64,000 nt of DNA, taken from Bifidobacterium sp. ESL0763 (GTDB lineage: Bacteria; Actinomycetota; Actinomycetes; Actinomycetales; Bifidobacteriaceae). The position numbers and the translations under genes were made by a program. Where the stretch lies: NCBI RefSeq assembly GCF_029433395.1, contig NZ_JAQTHW010000002.1:124001-188000 (forward strand), written 5' to 3'. Positions 1-8,550 of this stretch are shown here, piece after piece; positions within the stretch are counted from its first letter, which is position 1; every line of letters starts with the position of its first letter. The notes under the pieces were generated by a model. That model made no database searches, was not told where the DNA came from, and was given only the letters and a program-made list of their open reading frames with translations.

Positions 1-393
1 CTCGGCCTGGTGCAGATGACCCGCAAGCGCATCGGCCAGGGCCTGGTGGAGGCCTTCAGCGAGGAGTGCCCGACCTGCAAGGGCCGCGGCTTCATCCTCC
101 ACGACGAGCCCACCATCTCCTCCGACTACTCCGACCCCTACGCGATGAAGGGCGGCGATCCGTTCGTGCACACCAACAAGCACGGCCACGGCACCCACGC
201 CGCGCCCGAGGTGCAGGCGCCGAAGGGCTCGAGTCCGGCGGTCAAGGCCAAGCTCGCGCAGATCGCCGCGGCGGCCGTGGCGGCCAACGACGAGGAAGAG
301 CAGGAAGGTTCCGCATCGTCCAAGGCAGGCGGGGACGCCGCGAAATCCAAGGCGGACGACGCTTCCGGCGATACGGGAGACGCGAAGGAATGA
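1..393 (+). CDS. rne: Ribonuclease E/G, C-terminal fragment (cut by window edge)
   Basis: This is an open frame from the first base to the TGA at 391-393, so only the last 130 residues are present. The visible part begins LGLVQMTRKRIGQGLVEAF and continues with a CPTCKGRGF motif, which matches the end of the catalytic core of actinobacterial RNase E/G. The remaining tail is Ala/Lys/Asp/Glu-rich and looks disordered. RNase E/G cleaves single-stranded AU-rich RNA in mRNA decay and rRNA maturation. The position directly before rplU-rpmA is the usual actinobacterial arrangement. The N-terminal S1 domain and active-site residues lie outside the window, so the identification rests on the CxxC region and context. 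Confidence 0.85.
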   Translation, partial: LGLVQMTRKRIGQGLVEAFSEECPTCKGRGFILHDEPTISSDYSDPYAMKGGDPFVHTNKHGHGTHAAPEVQAPKGSSPAVKAKLAQIAAAAVAANDEEEQEGSASSKAGGDAAKSKADDASGDTGDAKE

Positions 394-479
394 TCCGGTA
401 GGACGTGATGTTCGGCAACGCCGTCGTGGGGCCTTCACCCATGGTCCGCGGCGGCGGTTGCGCCATGTGGATGCCGGCA

Positions 480-508
480 TTGCGTTAGTACGTGGGTCGG
501 TGTACTCT
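480..508 (+). promoter_or_regulatory. Sigma-70-type promoter for rplU-rpmA
   Basis: TTGCGT (480-485) and TACTCT (503-508) are separated by 17 bp, a good housekeeping promoter fit. The transcript would carry a leader of roughly 80 nt before rplU, which may hold an L21-type autoregulatory structure, although I could not resolve a specific fold. Inferred from motif spacing only. Confidence 0.5.
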
Positions 509-594
509 AAAAGACTGGTGTCTGGCCATGAGACTCGCTGTGGGGCTCGCAAACGTGCTGGGCAGGTTAGCTTTCAAACAGCAAGGAACGGAAT

Positions 595-903
595 ATGTAC
601 GCGATTGTGAAGGCCAGTGGCCATCAGGAAAAGGTCGAGGTCGGTGACGTCATCCTGGTCAACCGTCTCAATGCGAAGAAGGGCGATACCGTGGAGTTCC
701 CGGTCGCGCTCGTGGTCGACGGCGCCAAGGTGACGCTCGCCGCCAAGGATCTTGCGAAGATCTCGGTGAAGGCCGAAGTCGTCAACGACGAGGCCAAGGG
801 CCCGAAGATCAACATCCAGAAGTTCAAGAACAAGACCGGCGTCGCCCGTCGCAAGGGCCATCGTCAGCCGCTCTCCATCGTCAAGATCACGTCCATCGCC
901 TGA
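595..903 (+). CDS. rplU: 50S ribosomal protein L21
   Basis: The 102-residue protein starts [18 protein letters not shown] and ends with the basic [16 protein letters not shown] segment, both diagnostic of L21, and the length is normal for the family. L21 binds 23S rRNA in the large ribosomal subunit. A Shine-Dalgarno AAGGAA lies just upstream of the ATG. It is followed after 39 nt by rpmA, the near-universal rplU-rpmA operon. Confidence 0.97.
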   Translation: MYAIVKASGHQEKVEVGDVILVNRLNAKKGDTVEFPVALVVDGAKVTLAAKDLAKISVKAEVVNDEAKGPKINIQKFKNKTGVARRKGHRQPLSIVKITSIA

Positions 904-942
904 TTGACGGCGTGGGCAATTAAAGACTGAAAGGAACAGACA

Positions 943-1194
943 ATGGCACATAAGAAGGGCGCATCCGCTTCACGCAACGGTCGCGATTCAAGCGCGCAGT
1001 ACCTCGGCGTCAAGAAGTTCGGTGGCGAGGCTGTCGTCGCCGGCAACATCATCGTCCGCCAGCGTGGCACCAAGTTCCACGCCGGCCAGAACGTCGGCAC
1101 CGGCAAGGACCACACCCTGTTCGCGCTGTCCGACGGCAACGTCAAGTTCGGCGTCCGCCGCGACCGCAAGGTCGTCGACGTCGTCTCCGAGTGA
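943..1194 (+). CDS. rpmA: 50S ribosomal protein L27
   Basis: The 83-residue protein starts [19 protein letters not shown], the canonical L27 N-terminus that reaches towards the peptidyl-transferase centre. It continues with the conserved [13 protein letters not shown] block. There is no extra N-terminal cleavage extension of the Firmicutes type. An AAAGGAA ribosome-binding site precedes the ATG. It is the second gene of the rplU operon and is followed by a strong terminator. Confidence 0.98.
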   Translation: MAHKKGASASRNGRDSSAQYLGVKKFGGEAVVAGNIIVRQRGTKFHAGQNVGTGKDHTLFALSDGNVKFGVRRDRKVVDVVSE

Positions 1195-1219
1195 GATAGC
1201 CGAGCCAATAGCTTTTAGG

Positions 1220-1252
1220 AAAAGGCCGTGCCCTTCGTGGGTGCGGCCTTTT
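1220..1252 (+). terminator. Intrinsic terminator of rplU-rpmA
   Basis: The inverted repeat AAAAGGCCG (1220-1228) / CGGCCTTTT (1244-1252) has an additional inner pairing of TGCCC with GGGTG around a TTCG-containing loop, and the 3' arm ends in a T run. Confidence 0.85.
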
Positions 1253-1426
1253 CGCATGTCCGGGCGCCACCGTCGTATGTGCATAACTTTTCCCGAGCCT
1301 CGTCCATTCGGTGGATAAGTCGGCGCTCAGCGCCGCGACACGCCACAAATGTGGATAACCCCAACCGTTCGACCACATCGCCCGGTTTCCCTTCGGCTCC
1401 CGTTCAATTTCCCGTTGAATGGGACC

Positions 1427-1702
1427 ATGAGCCAAGATCCGATCATCGCCGAACGCATTCACAGACGACATCCTCAGCTTCGAGATGCCGATGTGAAGGC
1501 CGCTTGGCATGCCATATTGCACATGGAACGCAGGAGAAGCAATCCGACGCAGTGGCTGGCCATTGGCGTGGACAGTAATGGCAGATTGCTGGAAATGATT
1601 GCGACATATGAAAAGGATGGGGTATGGCTTATTTTCCATGCGCTTACGCCGCCGACGAAAGGTATACTGAAGGAACTGAGAATGATAGGGAGGCGACATT
1701 GA
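1427..1702 (+). CDS. Putative toxin of a type II toxin-antitoxin pair (BrnT/DUF4258-like)
   Basis: The protein is 91 residues from the ATG at 1427, which starts MSQDPIIAERIHRRHPQL. A longer upstream in-frame start at 1349 lacks support. The pattern of an HPQL..DV..AW helix followed by strands with QWLAIGVDSNGRLLEMIA and a late IFHALTPPTKGILKEL resembles small RelE/BrnT-fold toxins found with short antitoxins in Actinobacteria. It overlaps the downstream antitoxin-like gene by four bases (TTGA, 1699-1702), which implies translational coupling. The toxin role is inferred from size, fold-like pattern and gene order. No catalytic residue can be assigned with certainty. Confidence 0.6.
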   Translation: MSQDPIIAERIHRRHPQLRDADVKAAWHAILHMERRRSNPTQWLAIGVDSNGRLLEMIATYEKDGVWLIFHALTPPTKGILKELRMIGRRH

Positions 1703-1923
1703 ACGACGACGAGATTTTTGAACGATTCGGGATTACGGCCGAGGAGATGGACGAGAGCGCCGAAGCGGCGGAAAACGGCACGTTTGAGGTCGACCCCGAT
1801 TCCATCGTTCGGTTTCGGCCGATTACTCCCGAAGTCCGGGCGGCCATCGATAGGGCAGTGGCCTATTGGGACGCTAAAGATGCAGAGAAGGCGAAGAGGC
1901 AGGTCGTTGGAGTGCATGCGTAG
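1699..1923 (+). CDS. Putative antitoxin partner
   Basis: The protein is 74 residues from a TTG start at 1699, preceded by GGGAGG at 1688-1693. It begins MNDDEIFERFGITAEEMDE, is acidic, and contains FEVDPDSIVRFRPITPEVR before a helical C-terminus. Short acidic proteins with an EEMDE-type helix and a PDSIVRFRP strand are typical of antitoxins next to BrnT/DUF4258-like toxins. The four-base overlap with the upstream gene supports co-translation. Its role would be to neutralise the toxin and probably autorepress the operon. No clear DNA-binding motif can be named. Confidence 0.55.
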   Translation: MNDDEIFERFGITAEEMDESAEAAENGTFEVDPDSIVRFRPITPEVRAAIDRAVAYWDAKDAEKAKRQVVGVHA

Positions 1924-1958
1924 CTTTTGATATCCGGGAAGGTCGCAATGAGGTGACG

Positions 1959-2183
1959 ATGAACGAAAAAGAGCTAAACGAGCGGTTCCATATTACCGAA
2001 CAGGAGATGGATCAGTTAGCTGAGGAAGTTGAAAATGATGTTTTCTCTGTGGACCATGACTCGTTAATAAAATTCAGACCGATCACTCCTGAGGTGCGAG
2101 CATCTATTAATAGGGCGGTGGCTTACTGGGATGCTAAAAATGCGGAACAAAGCAAAATGCAGTCCGCCGGGGCAACCGCCTAG
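1959..2183 (+). CDS. Duplicated orphan antitoxin paralogue
   Basis: The 74-residue protein starts MNEKELNERFHITEQEMDQL and is closely similar to the gene at 1699-1923 over its full length, including the shared core RPITPEVRA followed by NRAVAYWDAKNAEQ. The ATG at 1959 is preceded by GAGGTG. No toxin copy sits in front of it. The 35 nt between the two genes still resemble the end of the toxin gene and its junction, so a duplication of toxin plus antitoxin with later loss of the second toxin is plausible. It could act as an anti-addiction antitoxin or be decaying. The codons are AT-richer than in the first copy. Confidence 0.55.
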   Translation: MNEKELNERFHITEQEMDQLAEEVENDVFSVDHDSLIKFRPITPEVRASINRAVAYWDAKNAEQSKMQSAGATA

Positions 2184-2363
2184 TTTCATTTGCTCGGACG
2201 TGTGAGTGCGAAGAGGCATGATGGATCGAACGGAAATCAGCCGTCTCGCTGAGTGCAGCGAGCGGACGTGATGAGGCCAACACCGCTTTTGCCCAAAACG
2301 ATAATGCGACATATCCTCGGCGGGTTGTGCGAAGATGAATACCCACCGGTAGGGTAAGGAATC

Positions 2364-4070
2364 ATGACAGACTTTGTAGATAGGGTGACCGTCCACGTTA
2401 AGGGCGGCGATGGCGGCAATGGGTCCGCAGGCGTCAAACGCGAGAAGTACAAGCCGCTCGCCGGGCCGAACGGCGGCAACGGCGGCGACGGAGGCTCGGT
2501 CATCTTCGTGGCCGACCCCAACGCCAACAGCTTGCTCGACTACCGCTTCGTGCCCCATCGCAGCGCCGAAAGCGGCACGATGGGCCTGGGTGACACCAAG
2601 GACGGCTCGAAGGGCGCCGACGTGGTGCTGCCGGTGCCGCCGGGCACGATGATCTTCGAGGCGAAGGGCCGCCAGGGCCAGTCGAAGCATCCCGGCCGCG
2701 AGCTGGCCGACCTGCGCCATGCCGGCGAGCGATTCGTGGCCGCTGCGGGCGGCATGGGCGGTCTCGGCAATGCCTCGCTGGCCAACAAGACCCGTCGCGC
2801 CCCGGGCTTCGCGCTGCTCGGCGAGCCGGGCGAGGAACGCGACGTCATCCTCGAGCTCAAGTCCATCGCCGACGTGGCGCTGGTCGGCTTCCCCTCGGCG
2901 GGCAAGTCCAGCCTGATCGCCGCGATGAGCTCCGCCAAGCCGAAGATCGCGGACTATCCGTTCACCACCCTGGTGCCGAACCTCGGCGTGGTGAAGATGG
3001 AGGAATACCGCTACACCATCGCCGACGTGCCCGGCCTGATTCCCGGCGCCTCGCAGGGCAAGGGCCTCGGCCTGGAGTTCCTGCGCCACATCGAGCGCAC
3101 CGAGATCATCGCCCACGTCATCGACTGCGCGACGCTGGAGCCCGGCCGCGACCCGGTCTCCGACTACAAGGCCCTCGAGTCCGAGCTCGCCCAATACGCC
3201 GACAGACTCAAGCTGCCGATCGGCGTCATCCCGATTCCCGAGCGCCCGCGCGTGGTCATCCTCAACAAGGCCGACGTGCCCGAGGCCAAGGAGCTGGCGG
3301 AGTTCGTGCGTCCCGAGTTCGAACGCATGGGCCTGAAGACCTTCATCATCTCCACCGCCTCGCACGAGGGCCTGAAGGAGCTTGGTTTCGCCCTGGGCGA
3401 GATGGTCCAGGAACTTCGCGGCAAGCTCGCCGCCCAGGAGGCCGAGCGTGACGAGGCCCGCGTGGTCATCAAGCCGCTCGAACAGAAGAACCGCCGCCGT
3501 CGTCGCGCCGACGACGAGCACGGCACCTCGCTCGACTTCCACGTCGAACGCAAGGGCGACAAGAACGGCAACGTGTGGTTCACCGTCACCGGCGCGAAGC
3601 CGGAGCGCTGGGTGCGCCAGACCAATTTCGACAACGACGAGGCCGTGGGCTATCTCGCCGACCGCCTGGCCGGTCTGGGCGTGGAGGACGACCTGCGCCG
3701 CCATGGCGCCAAGCCGGGCGACGAGGTGCGCATCGGCGAGGGCGCGAACGCGGTCGCCTTCGATTGGGATCCGACCGTCGCCGCCGGCGCCGAGATGCTT
3801 GACGGCACCCAGCTGGGCGCGCGCGGCAAGGACCTGCGCCTCGACGACGGCGCGGACGGCAACAGGGTCCGCCGCCGCACCAACGCGGAGCGCCGCCGCC
3901 AGTACCATGCGATGATGGACGCCAAGAGCGCGGTGCGCGAGGCCATGCGCGAGGAGCGTACGGCCGGCCATTGGGCCGATCCGAGCGTGGACGACGACCG
4001 TCACGACGAGCATGCGATCCTCGGCGGCCACGACACCGACGACGGTTCCGGTGACGGCTCCGACGAATAG
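2364..4070 (+). CDS. obg: GTPase Obg (ribosome assembly)
   Basis: This is a 568-residue protein. The glycine-rich Obg fold is at residues 1-160 (for example [16 protein letters not shown]). The G domain contains G1 GFPSAGKSS (about residue 174), switch region DYPFTTL, G3 DVPGLI and G4 NKAD. The C-terminal OCT domain lies around residues 390-480, followed by a charged basic/acidic tail that makes it longer than E. coli ObgE. Obg associates with the 50S subunit and links GTP/ppGpp status to ribosome maturation. It lies downstream of rplU-rpmA as in most bacteria, here with the TA genes inserted between. Confidence 0.96.
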   Translation: MTDFVDRVTVHVKGGDGGNGSAGVKREKYKPLAGPNGGNGGDGGSVIFVADPNANSLLDYRFVPHRSAESGTMGLGDTKDGSKGADVVLPVPPGTMIFEAKGRQGQSKHPGRELADLRHAGERFVAAAGGMGGLGNASLANKTRRAPGFALLGEPGEERDVILELKSIADVALVGFPSAGKSSLIAAMSSAKPKIADYPFTTLVPNLGVVKMEEYRYTIADVPGLIPGASQGKGLGLEFLRHIERTEIIAHVIDCATLEPGRDPVSDYKALESELAQYADRLKLPIGVIPIPERPRVVILNKADVPEAKELAEFVRPEFERMGLKTFIISTASHEGLKELGFALGEMVQELRGKLAAQEAERDEARVVIKPLEQKNRRRRRADDEHGTSLDFHVERKGDKNGNVWFTVTGAKPERWVRQTNFDNDEAVGYLADRLAGLGVEDDLRRHGAKPGDEVRIGEGANAVAFDWDPTVAAGAEMLDGTQLGARGKDLRLDDGADGNRVRRRTNAERRRQYHAMMDAKSAVREAMREERTAGHWADPSVDDDRHDEHAILGGHDTDDGSGDGSDE

Positions 4071-4117
4071 GATCTGGACGGTAACGCTTCAACACAACAA
4101 CGCAATGATCACGAGGC

Positions 4118-5269
4118 ATGGCTGAAATGTCGGAACATCGAATGCAGACGGAGGATACGGTCCGCCAGGCGGTGGCGCAGGCGCGGACGGTGGTGGTGAA
4201 GGTCGGCTCCAGCTCGCTGACCAAGCCCTCCGGCCATCTGGACGTCGACAAGGTCGGCGCGCTGGTCGAGGCGCTGGCGCAACGGGCCAGGCACGGCACA
4301 CGGATGGTGCTGGTGTCGTCCGGCGCCATCGCGGCGGGCTTCGGGCCGTTGGGCTTCGAGTCCAGGCCGACCGACGTCTCGACCCAGCAGGCCGCGGCCT
4401 CGGTGGGCCAGGGCGTGCTCATGCAGCATTATGAGACCGGTTTCGCCCGCTACGGCGTGCGCGTCGGCCAGATCCTGCTGACCGCCGACGACACGATGCA
4501 CGCCTCGCGCTACCGCAACGCGCAACGCACCCTGTGCCGCCTGCTCGACCTCGATGTGGTCCCCATCGTCAATGAGAACGACGCGCTGGCGACCAACGAG
4601 ATCCGTTTCGGCGACAACGACCACCTTTCGACGCTGGTGGCCAACCTGGTGCGCGCCGACGCCCTGGTCCTGCTCACCGACGTCGACGGGCTCTACACCG
4701 CCCCGCCCTCCAAGCCGGGCGCACGACGCGTCGGTTTCGTGCCCGACGTCGAGGCGATCCTGGGCAAGGTCTCGGTGGGCGGCAGCTCCTCGGGCGTGGG
4801 CAGCGGCGGCATGGTCACCAAGCTGGAAGCGGCGCGCATAGCGTCCAATTCGGGGATTCCGGTCGTGCTGACCAGTGCCGGCAGCATCGTCGGAGCCCTG
4901 GCCGGAGAATCGACGGGAACGGCGTTCGCCCCGAAGCAGCATCGTGACTCCTCACGTCGTCTGTGGATCGGTTTCGCCGCGAACCCGCGCGGAACACTGG
5001 TCGGCGACAAGGGCGCGATCAGGGCGGTGCTCGGCGGCAAGGCGAGCCTGCTGGCGGCCGGCGTGCTTGAGGTGCACGGCGAGTTCTCCGCCGGCGATCC
5101 GGTCTGGATCGACGACGAGGACGGCAACCATGTCGCCAAGGGTCTTTCGGGCTTCGATTCCGACGAGATTCCGCACACCCTCGGCCGCGACACCTCCCAG
5201 CTCAGGCGCCTGCTCGGCGAGGAATACGCCCATCCGCTGGTCCACCGCGACAACCTGGTCCTGCTGTAA
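4118..5269 (+). CDS. proB: Glutamate 5-kinase with C-terminal PUA domain
   Basis: The 383-residue enzyme phosphorylates L-glutamate in the first step of proline synthesis. The amino-acid kinase domain shows VVVKVGSSSLT near residue 25, VSSGAI, and the NENDALATNEIRFGDNDHLS substrate/ATP region, followed by LLTDVDGLYT. A PUA domain occupies roughly the last 95 residues. ATG 4118 is used here, but ATG 4127 has better spacing from GAGG at 4113. It follows obg by 47 nt, the common obg-proB order. No proA is visible in the window. Confidence 0.94.
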   Translation: MAEMSEHRMQTEDTVRQAVAQARTVVVKVGSSSLTKPSGHLDVDKVGALVEALAQRARHGTRMVLVSSGAIAAGFGPLGFESRPTDVSTQQAAASVGQGVLMQHYETGFARYGVRVGQILLTADDTMHASRYRNAQRTLCRLLDLDVVPIVNENDALATNEIRFGDNDHLSTLVANLVRADALVLLTDVDGLYTAPPSKPGARRVGFVPDVEAILGKVSVGGSSSGVGSGGMVTKLEAARIASNSGIPVVLTSAGSIVGALAGESTGTAFAPKQHRDSSRRLWIGFAANPRGTLVGDKGAIRAVLGGKASLLAAGVLEVHGEFSAGDPVWIDDEDGNHVAKGLSGFDSDEIPHTLGRDTSQLRRLLGEEYAHPLVHRDNLVLL

Positions 5270-5287
5270 CCCAAGCCTTCGTAGGTC

Positions 5288-5344
5288 GATTGCGCCATAA
5301 ACGAGCCGCTGACAGCTACTCAGTGGCCTGTTTATGGCGCAATC
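5288..5344 (+). terminator. Long hairpin after proB (possible bidirectional terminator)
   Basis: The arms GATTGCGCCATAAAC (5288-5302) and GTTTATGGCGCAATC (5330-5344) are a perfect 15-bp inverted repeat. The loop can pair further (GCCGCTG with CAGTGGC, one wobble). There is no T tract, so it may terminate by strength of stem or protect the 3' end. Confidence 0.5.
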
Positions 5345-5494
5345 GCGTGGATGGCGGGTTGGGCGTCGGCGGATGACGGGTTGGGCGTCGGCGGGCGTCC
5401 GCCGTTTCGGCATATGCCCATCCGCCGGTCCAGTTCGCGTCGCCGGTCTAGTCTTGAGGTGGTAATGAACGCCGAGCGACGTGGGAGATGCGAA

Positions 5495-6700
5495 ATGGCA
5501 GACTGGCAGACGTTGAGTGACCGTGTGAACCGCGTGGAGCCGAGCGCCACGCTGGCCGTGGACACCAAGGCGAAGGCGATGAAGGCCTCCGGCATCGATG
5601 TCATCGGCTTCGGCGCCGGCGAACCGAATTTCCCCACCCCCGACTACGTCGTCGTGGCCGCGGCGAAGGCCTGCCGCGACCCGAGGAACCACCGTTACAC
5701 GCCGACCCCCGGCCTGCCGCCGCTGCGCGAGGCGATCGCCAACAAGACGCTGCGCGACTCCGGCTACGAGGTCGATCCCGCGCAGGTCGTGGTCACCAAC
5801 GGCGGCAAGCAGGCCGTCTACGAGGCGCTGCAGGTGCTGATCAACCATGGCGACGAGGTCATCATCCCCGCGCCGTACTGGACCACCTATCCCCAGGCCG
5901 TCAAGCTCGCCGGTGGCACGCCGGTGGAGGTGCTGGGCGACGCCGAGCATGGTTTCGAGCCGAGCGTCGAGGCGCTGGAGGCGGCGCGCACCCCGCGCAC
6001 CAAGGCGATCATGGTCAATTCCCCGACCAACCCGACCGGCGCGGTGTGGAGCGAGGAGACCATGCGCGCGGTCGGCGAGTGGGCCGTGGAGCACCACATC
6101 TGGGTGCTGAGCGACGAGATCTACGAGCACCTGACCTATGACGGCGCGAAGACGGCGTACATCGGCGCGGTGGTGCCCGAGGTGCGCGACCAGCTCATCG
6201 TCCTGAACGGCGTGGCCAAGACCTACGCCATGACCGGCTGGCGCGTCGGCTGGCTCATCGGCCCCGAGCCCGTCGCCAAGGCGGCCGCCAAGCTGCAGGG
6301 CCACATGACCTCCAACGTTGCCGACGTCTCCCAGCAGGCCGCGCTGACCGCCGTGGCCGGCTCACTCGACGCCGTGGCCGCCATGCGCGTCGCCTTCGAC
6401 AAACGCCGGACCGCCATCGTCGCCGCGCTCAACGCCATCCCCGGCGTCGAATGCCGCACGCCCCGCGGCGCGTTCTACGCCTTCGCCGACGTGCGCGCGC
6501 TGCTCGGCCATCCGGTCGGCCCCAAGGGTTCCGTGGCCTCCAGCTCCGCCGATCTGGCTGCGCTGCTGCTCGACGAGGGGCATGTCGCCGCGGTGCCGGG
6601 CGAGGCGTTCGGAGCGCCCGGGTTCCTGCGTTTCTCCTACGCGCTCGCCGACGATGACCTCGACGAGGGCATGCGCCGCTTCAGGCAGTGGGTCGGCTGA
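5495..6700 (+). CDS. PLP-dependent aspartate-family aminotransferase (class I)
   Basis: The protein is 401 residues from the ATG at 5495 ([17 protein letters not shown]), with GGGAG just upstream. An in-frame ATG at 5465 with its own GAGGTGG is a rival start. Motifs are [12 protein letters not shown], the cofactor-binding [24 protein letters not shown] and the Schiff-base lysine in [12 protein letters not shown] (K242). This fits the aspartate aminotransferase Ib type (AspC/AspB-like), which interconverts aspartate and oxaloacetate with 2-oxoglutarate. The exact substrate cannot be fixed from sequence. It is a monocistronic unit between proB and tRNA-Trp. Confidence 0.9.
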   Translation: MADWQTLSDRVNRVEPSATLAVDTKAKAMKASGIDVIGFGAGEPNFPTPDYVVVAAAKACRDPRNHRYTPTPGLPPLREAIANKTLRDSGYEVDPAQVVVTNGGKQAVYEALQVLINHGDEVIIPAPYWTTYPQAVKLAGGTPVEVLGDAEHGFEPSVEALEAARTPRTKAIMVNSPTNPTGAVWSEETMRAVGEWAVEHHIWVLSDEIYEHLTYDGAKTAYIGAVVPEVRDQLIVLNGVAKTYAMTGWRVGWLIGPEPVAKAAAKLQGHMTSNVADVSQQAALTAVAGSLDAVAAMRVAFDKRRTAIVAALNAIPGVECRTPRGAFYAFADVRALLGHPVGPKGSVASSSADLAALLLDEGHVAAVPGEAFGAPGFLRFSYALADDDLDEGMRRFRQWVG

Positions 6701-6773
6701 GCTTTTCGGTAGGGTTCGGGCTCGCGCCGTACTTTCGCGCAACGCGATGAACCGTGACGAACCTCGGCATACT

Positions 6774-6873
6774 GTGACCGAACGCGGCATACCGCGGCAT
6801 ACCGCGACCGAACGTGACCGAACGTGACCGAACGTGACCGGATGCGACCGGATGTGACCGGATGAGACGAAAT
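6774..6873 (+). repeat. Tandem 10-bp repeat array upstream of tRNA-Trp
   Basis: About ten contiguous decamers occur with exact 10-bp spacing: GTGACCGAAC (several copies), GCGGCATACC (two), then GTGACCGGAT / GCGACCGGAT variants and a degenerate GAGACGAAAT. It lies between the aminotransferase gene and the tRNA-Trp-secE-nusG unit. The period equals about one helical turn. No coding function is evident, because ORFs through it are low complexity. Confidence 0.8.
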
Positions 6874-6980
6874 GCCGCGACTCACGGAGTGGACGAATCG
6901 GCGATGAGACGTTACACTATTACCTCGGCGGTTTATGTCGCATGGTCTCGTGCTTCGAGTATCGTGGACAGAGTTCACCT

Positions 6981-7056
6981 AGGGAAGTGGCGCAATTGGT
7001 AGCGCAACGGTCTCCAAAACCGTAGGTTGTGGGTTCGAGTCCCGCCTTCCCTGCCA
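6981..7056 (+). tRNA. trnW: tRNA-Trp (anticodon CCA)
   Basis: The acceptor stem AGGGAAG (6981-6987) pairs with CTTCCCT (7046-7052), followed by the discriminator G and encoded CCA (7054-7056). The D-loop contains AATTGGTAG, and the anticodon loop CTCCAAA (7012-7018) gives CCA at 7014-7016. The T-arm GTGGGTTCGAGTCCCGC is canonical. Placement just before secE-nusG is typical for Actinobacteria. Confidence 0.97.
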
Positions 7057-7084
7057 AATTTGAGAAGCCAAACGAAGGATGGAT

Positions 7085-7312
7085 ATGGCGAAGGCACGCG
7101 AGTCTGAAGAAGACGTCAAGCCCAATGTGTTCATGCGGATTGGCCTGTTCATCAAGCAGATCATCGACGAGTTGCGCAAGGTCGTCACCCCGACGACCAA
7201 GGAGCTGGCCGGCTGGTCGATCGCCGTGTTCATCTTCGTGGTGCTGCTCATGGCCGCCGTCACGGGCATGGACCTGGGGCTCGGCAAGCTGACGCTGTGG
7301 ATCTTCGGCTGA
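7085..7312 (+). CDS. secE: Preprotein translocase subunit SecE
   Basis: The protein is 75 residues from the ATG at 7085, chosen because GAAGGA (7074-7079) is correctly spaced for it and too close for ATG 7079. It has a short charged N-terminus, the conserved amphipathic [20 protein letters not shown] segment and one transmembrane helix ([19 protein letters not shown]). SecE clamps SecY in the inner-membrane Sec channel. It is followed by nusG after 31 nt. Confidence 0.96.
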   Translation: MAKARESEEDVKPNVFMRIGLFIKQIIDELRKVVTPTTKELAGWSIAVFIFVVLLMAAVTGMDLGLGKLTLWIFG

Positions 7313-7343
7313 TCGTAGACAAATCTTTAAGGTGACTAACAGT

Positions 7344-8213
7344 ATGGATAATGAAGTGAATCTCGAAAACCTCGACGCGCTGCCGGACCAGCCGCAGGGC
7401 GACGCCGCGACGGTCGAAGACGCGCAGGTGGACATCTCGCAGGTTCCGGCCGGCGACGAAGCCCAGGAGCCCGCCACCGAATCCGCCGATGCCCAGGCCG
7501 ATGCGTCCGACTCGTCCGATTCGTCCGCAGAGAACGCGGGCGACGGCGAGAACACCGAGAGCGCCGGCGACGCCGAGCCTGCCGAAGAGGTCGAGGACGC
7601 CGGCACCAAGGCCGTCAAGGAATTCTCCAAGAGCCTGCGCGGCCTGGACGGCAAGTGGTACGTGCTCCACACCTATTCCGGCTATGAGAAGCGCGTGAAG
7701 GCCAACGTCGAGTCGCGTATCCAGAGCTTCGGCCTCGAGGACCAGATCTTCCAGGTCGAGGTGCCGCTCGAAGAAGTCGAGAAGCACACCGACAAGGGCA
7801 AGAAGGTCGTCACCCGCGTGCGCGTGCCCGGCTACGTGCTCATCCGCATGTGGCCCGACGAGAACGCCCGCCGCATCGTGCGCGAGACCGAAGGCGTCAC
7901 CGGCTTCGTCGGCCCCACCAAGGAGCCGGCACCGCTCAGCCGCAAGGAGGTTGTCAAGATGATGGCCCCCATGATCTCCTCCCAGGCGCTCAAGGAGGCG
8001 GGAGACAAGCCCGCCGCCGCCAAGAAGCGCACGGTCGAGGTCTCCTACGCCGTGGGCGATCAGGTCACCGTCATCGACGGACCCTTCGCCACCATGGCCG
8101 GCGCGGTCTCCGACGTGGAGCCGACCACGCAGAAGCTCACCGTCCTGGTCTCCATCTTCGGGCGCGACACCCCTGTCGAGCTCGGGTTCGGCCAGGTCGA
8201 GAAGATCGTCTGA
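7344..8213 (+). CDS. nusG: Transcription termination/antitermination factor NusG
   Basis: The protein is 289 residues from ATG 7344, with AAGGTGA at 7329-7335. The first 95 residues are an acidic Ala/Glu/Asp-rich extension common in actinobacterial NusG. The NGN domain follows ([20 protein letters not shown], then [19 protein letters not shown] and GVTGFVG), and the C-terminal KOW domain contains [19 protein letters not shown]. NusG binds RNA polymerase and couples transcription to Rho or ribosomes. It is followed by a strong terminator, so rplK-rplA have their own promoter here. Confidence 0.96.
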   Translation: MDNEVNLENLDALPDQPQGDAATVEDAQVDISQVPAGDEAQEPATESADAQADASDSSDSSAENAGDGENTESAGDAEPAEEVEDAGTKAVKEFSKSLRGLDGKWYVLHTYSGYEKRVKANVESRIQSFGLEDQIFQVEVPLEEVEKHTDKGKKVVTRVRVPGYVLIRMWPDENARRIVRETEGVTGFVGPTKEPAPLSRKEVVKMMAPMISSQALKEAGDKPAAAKKRTVEVSYAVGDQVTVIDGPFATMAGAVSDVEPTTQKLTVLVSIFGRDTPVELGFGQVEKIV

Positions 8214-8232
8214 TTCGATTCCATCCTTTTTT

Positions 8233-8273
8233 GACGGTGCCGCAGGTCGCAAGGTCTGCGGCACCGTCGTATT
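8233..8273 (+). terminator. Intrinsic terminator after nusG
   Basis: A perfect 13-bp inverted repeat GACGGTGCCGCAG (8233-8245) / CTGCGGCACCGTC (8256-8268) is followed by GTATTT. It separates secE-nusG from rplK-rplA. Confidence 0.8.
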
Positions 8274-8308
8274 TGCGGGGCTGCCCTAGCTCCCGTTGCT
8301 TCACCGCA

Positions 8309-8431
8309 ACCGATTGCTCCTGTTAAAAAACCGCATCTGACGCATTGTTAGGTGCGGTTCCTTCACTTGGACTCATTGCTCTGTTACGAAACCGAATCTT
8401 ACGCGCGCTTAGATGTGGTTCCTTCACTGGG
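8309..8431 (+). repeat. Two tandem ~61-nt hairpin-forming repeats upstream of rplK
   Basis: Copy A (8309-8370) and copy B (8371-8431) are imperfect direct repeats. Each can form a hairpin with arms AACCGCATCT / AGGTGCGGTT in A and AACCGAATCT / AGATGTGGTT in B, followed by CCTTCACT. Base changes in one arm are partly matched by changes in the other, which suggests selection for the stem. They lie in the 564-nt gap between nusG and rplK. Confidence 0.6.
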
Positions 8432-8449
8432 AGTGGTCGGGTGCTGGGT

Positions 8450-8550
8450 ATGGGCGTGTGGGTGTGTGTGGGTGTGTGGGTGTGCGGGTGTGTGTGGGTG
8501 TGCGGGTGTGCGGGTGTGTGTGGGTGTGCGGGTGCATGGGCACGTGGGTG
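8450..8550 (+). repeat. G/T-rich low-complexity tract
   Basis: About 100 nt consist almost entirely of GTGTGGGTGTGCGG-like units, with more than a dozen runs of three G on the plus strand and almost no A or C. It could form G-quadruplexes in RNA or the plus strand and is prone to slippage, so its length may vary between isolates. It lies upstream of the rplK leader. Confidence 0.8.
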
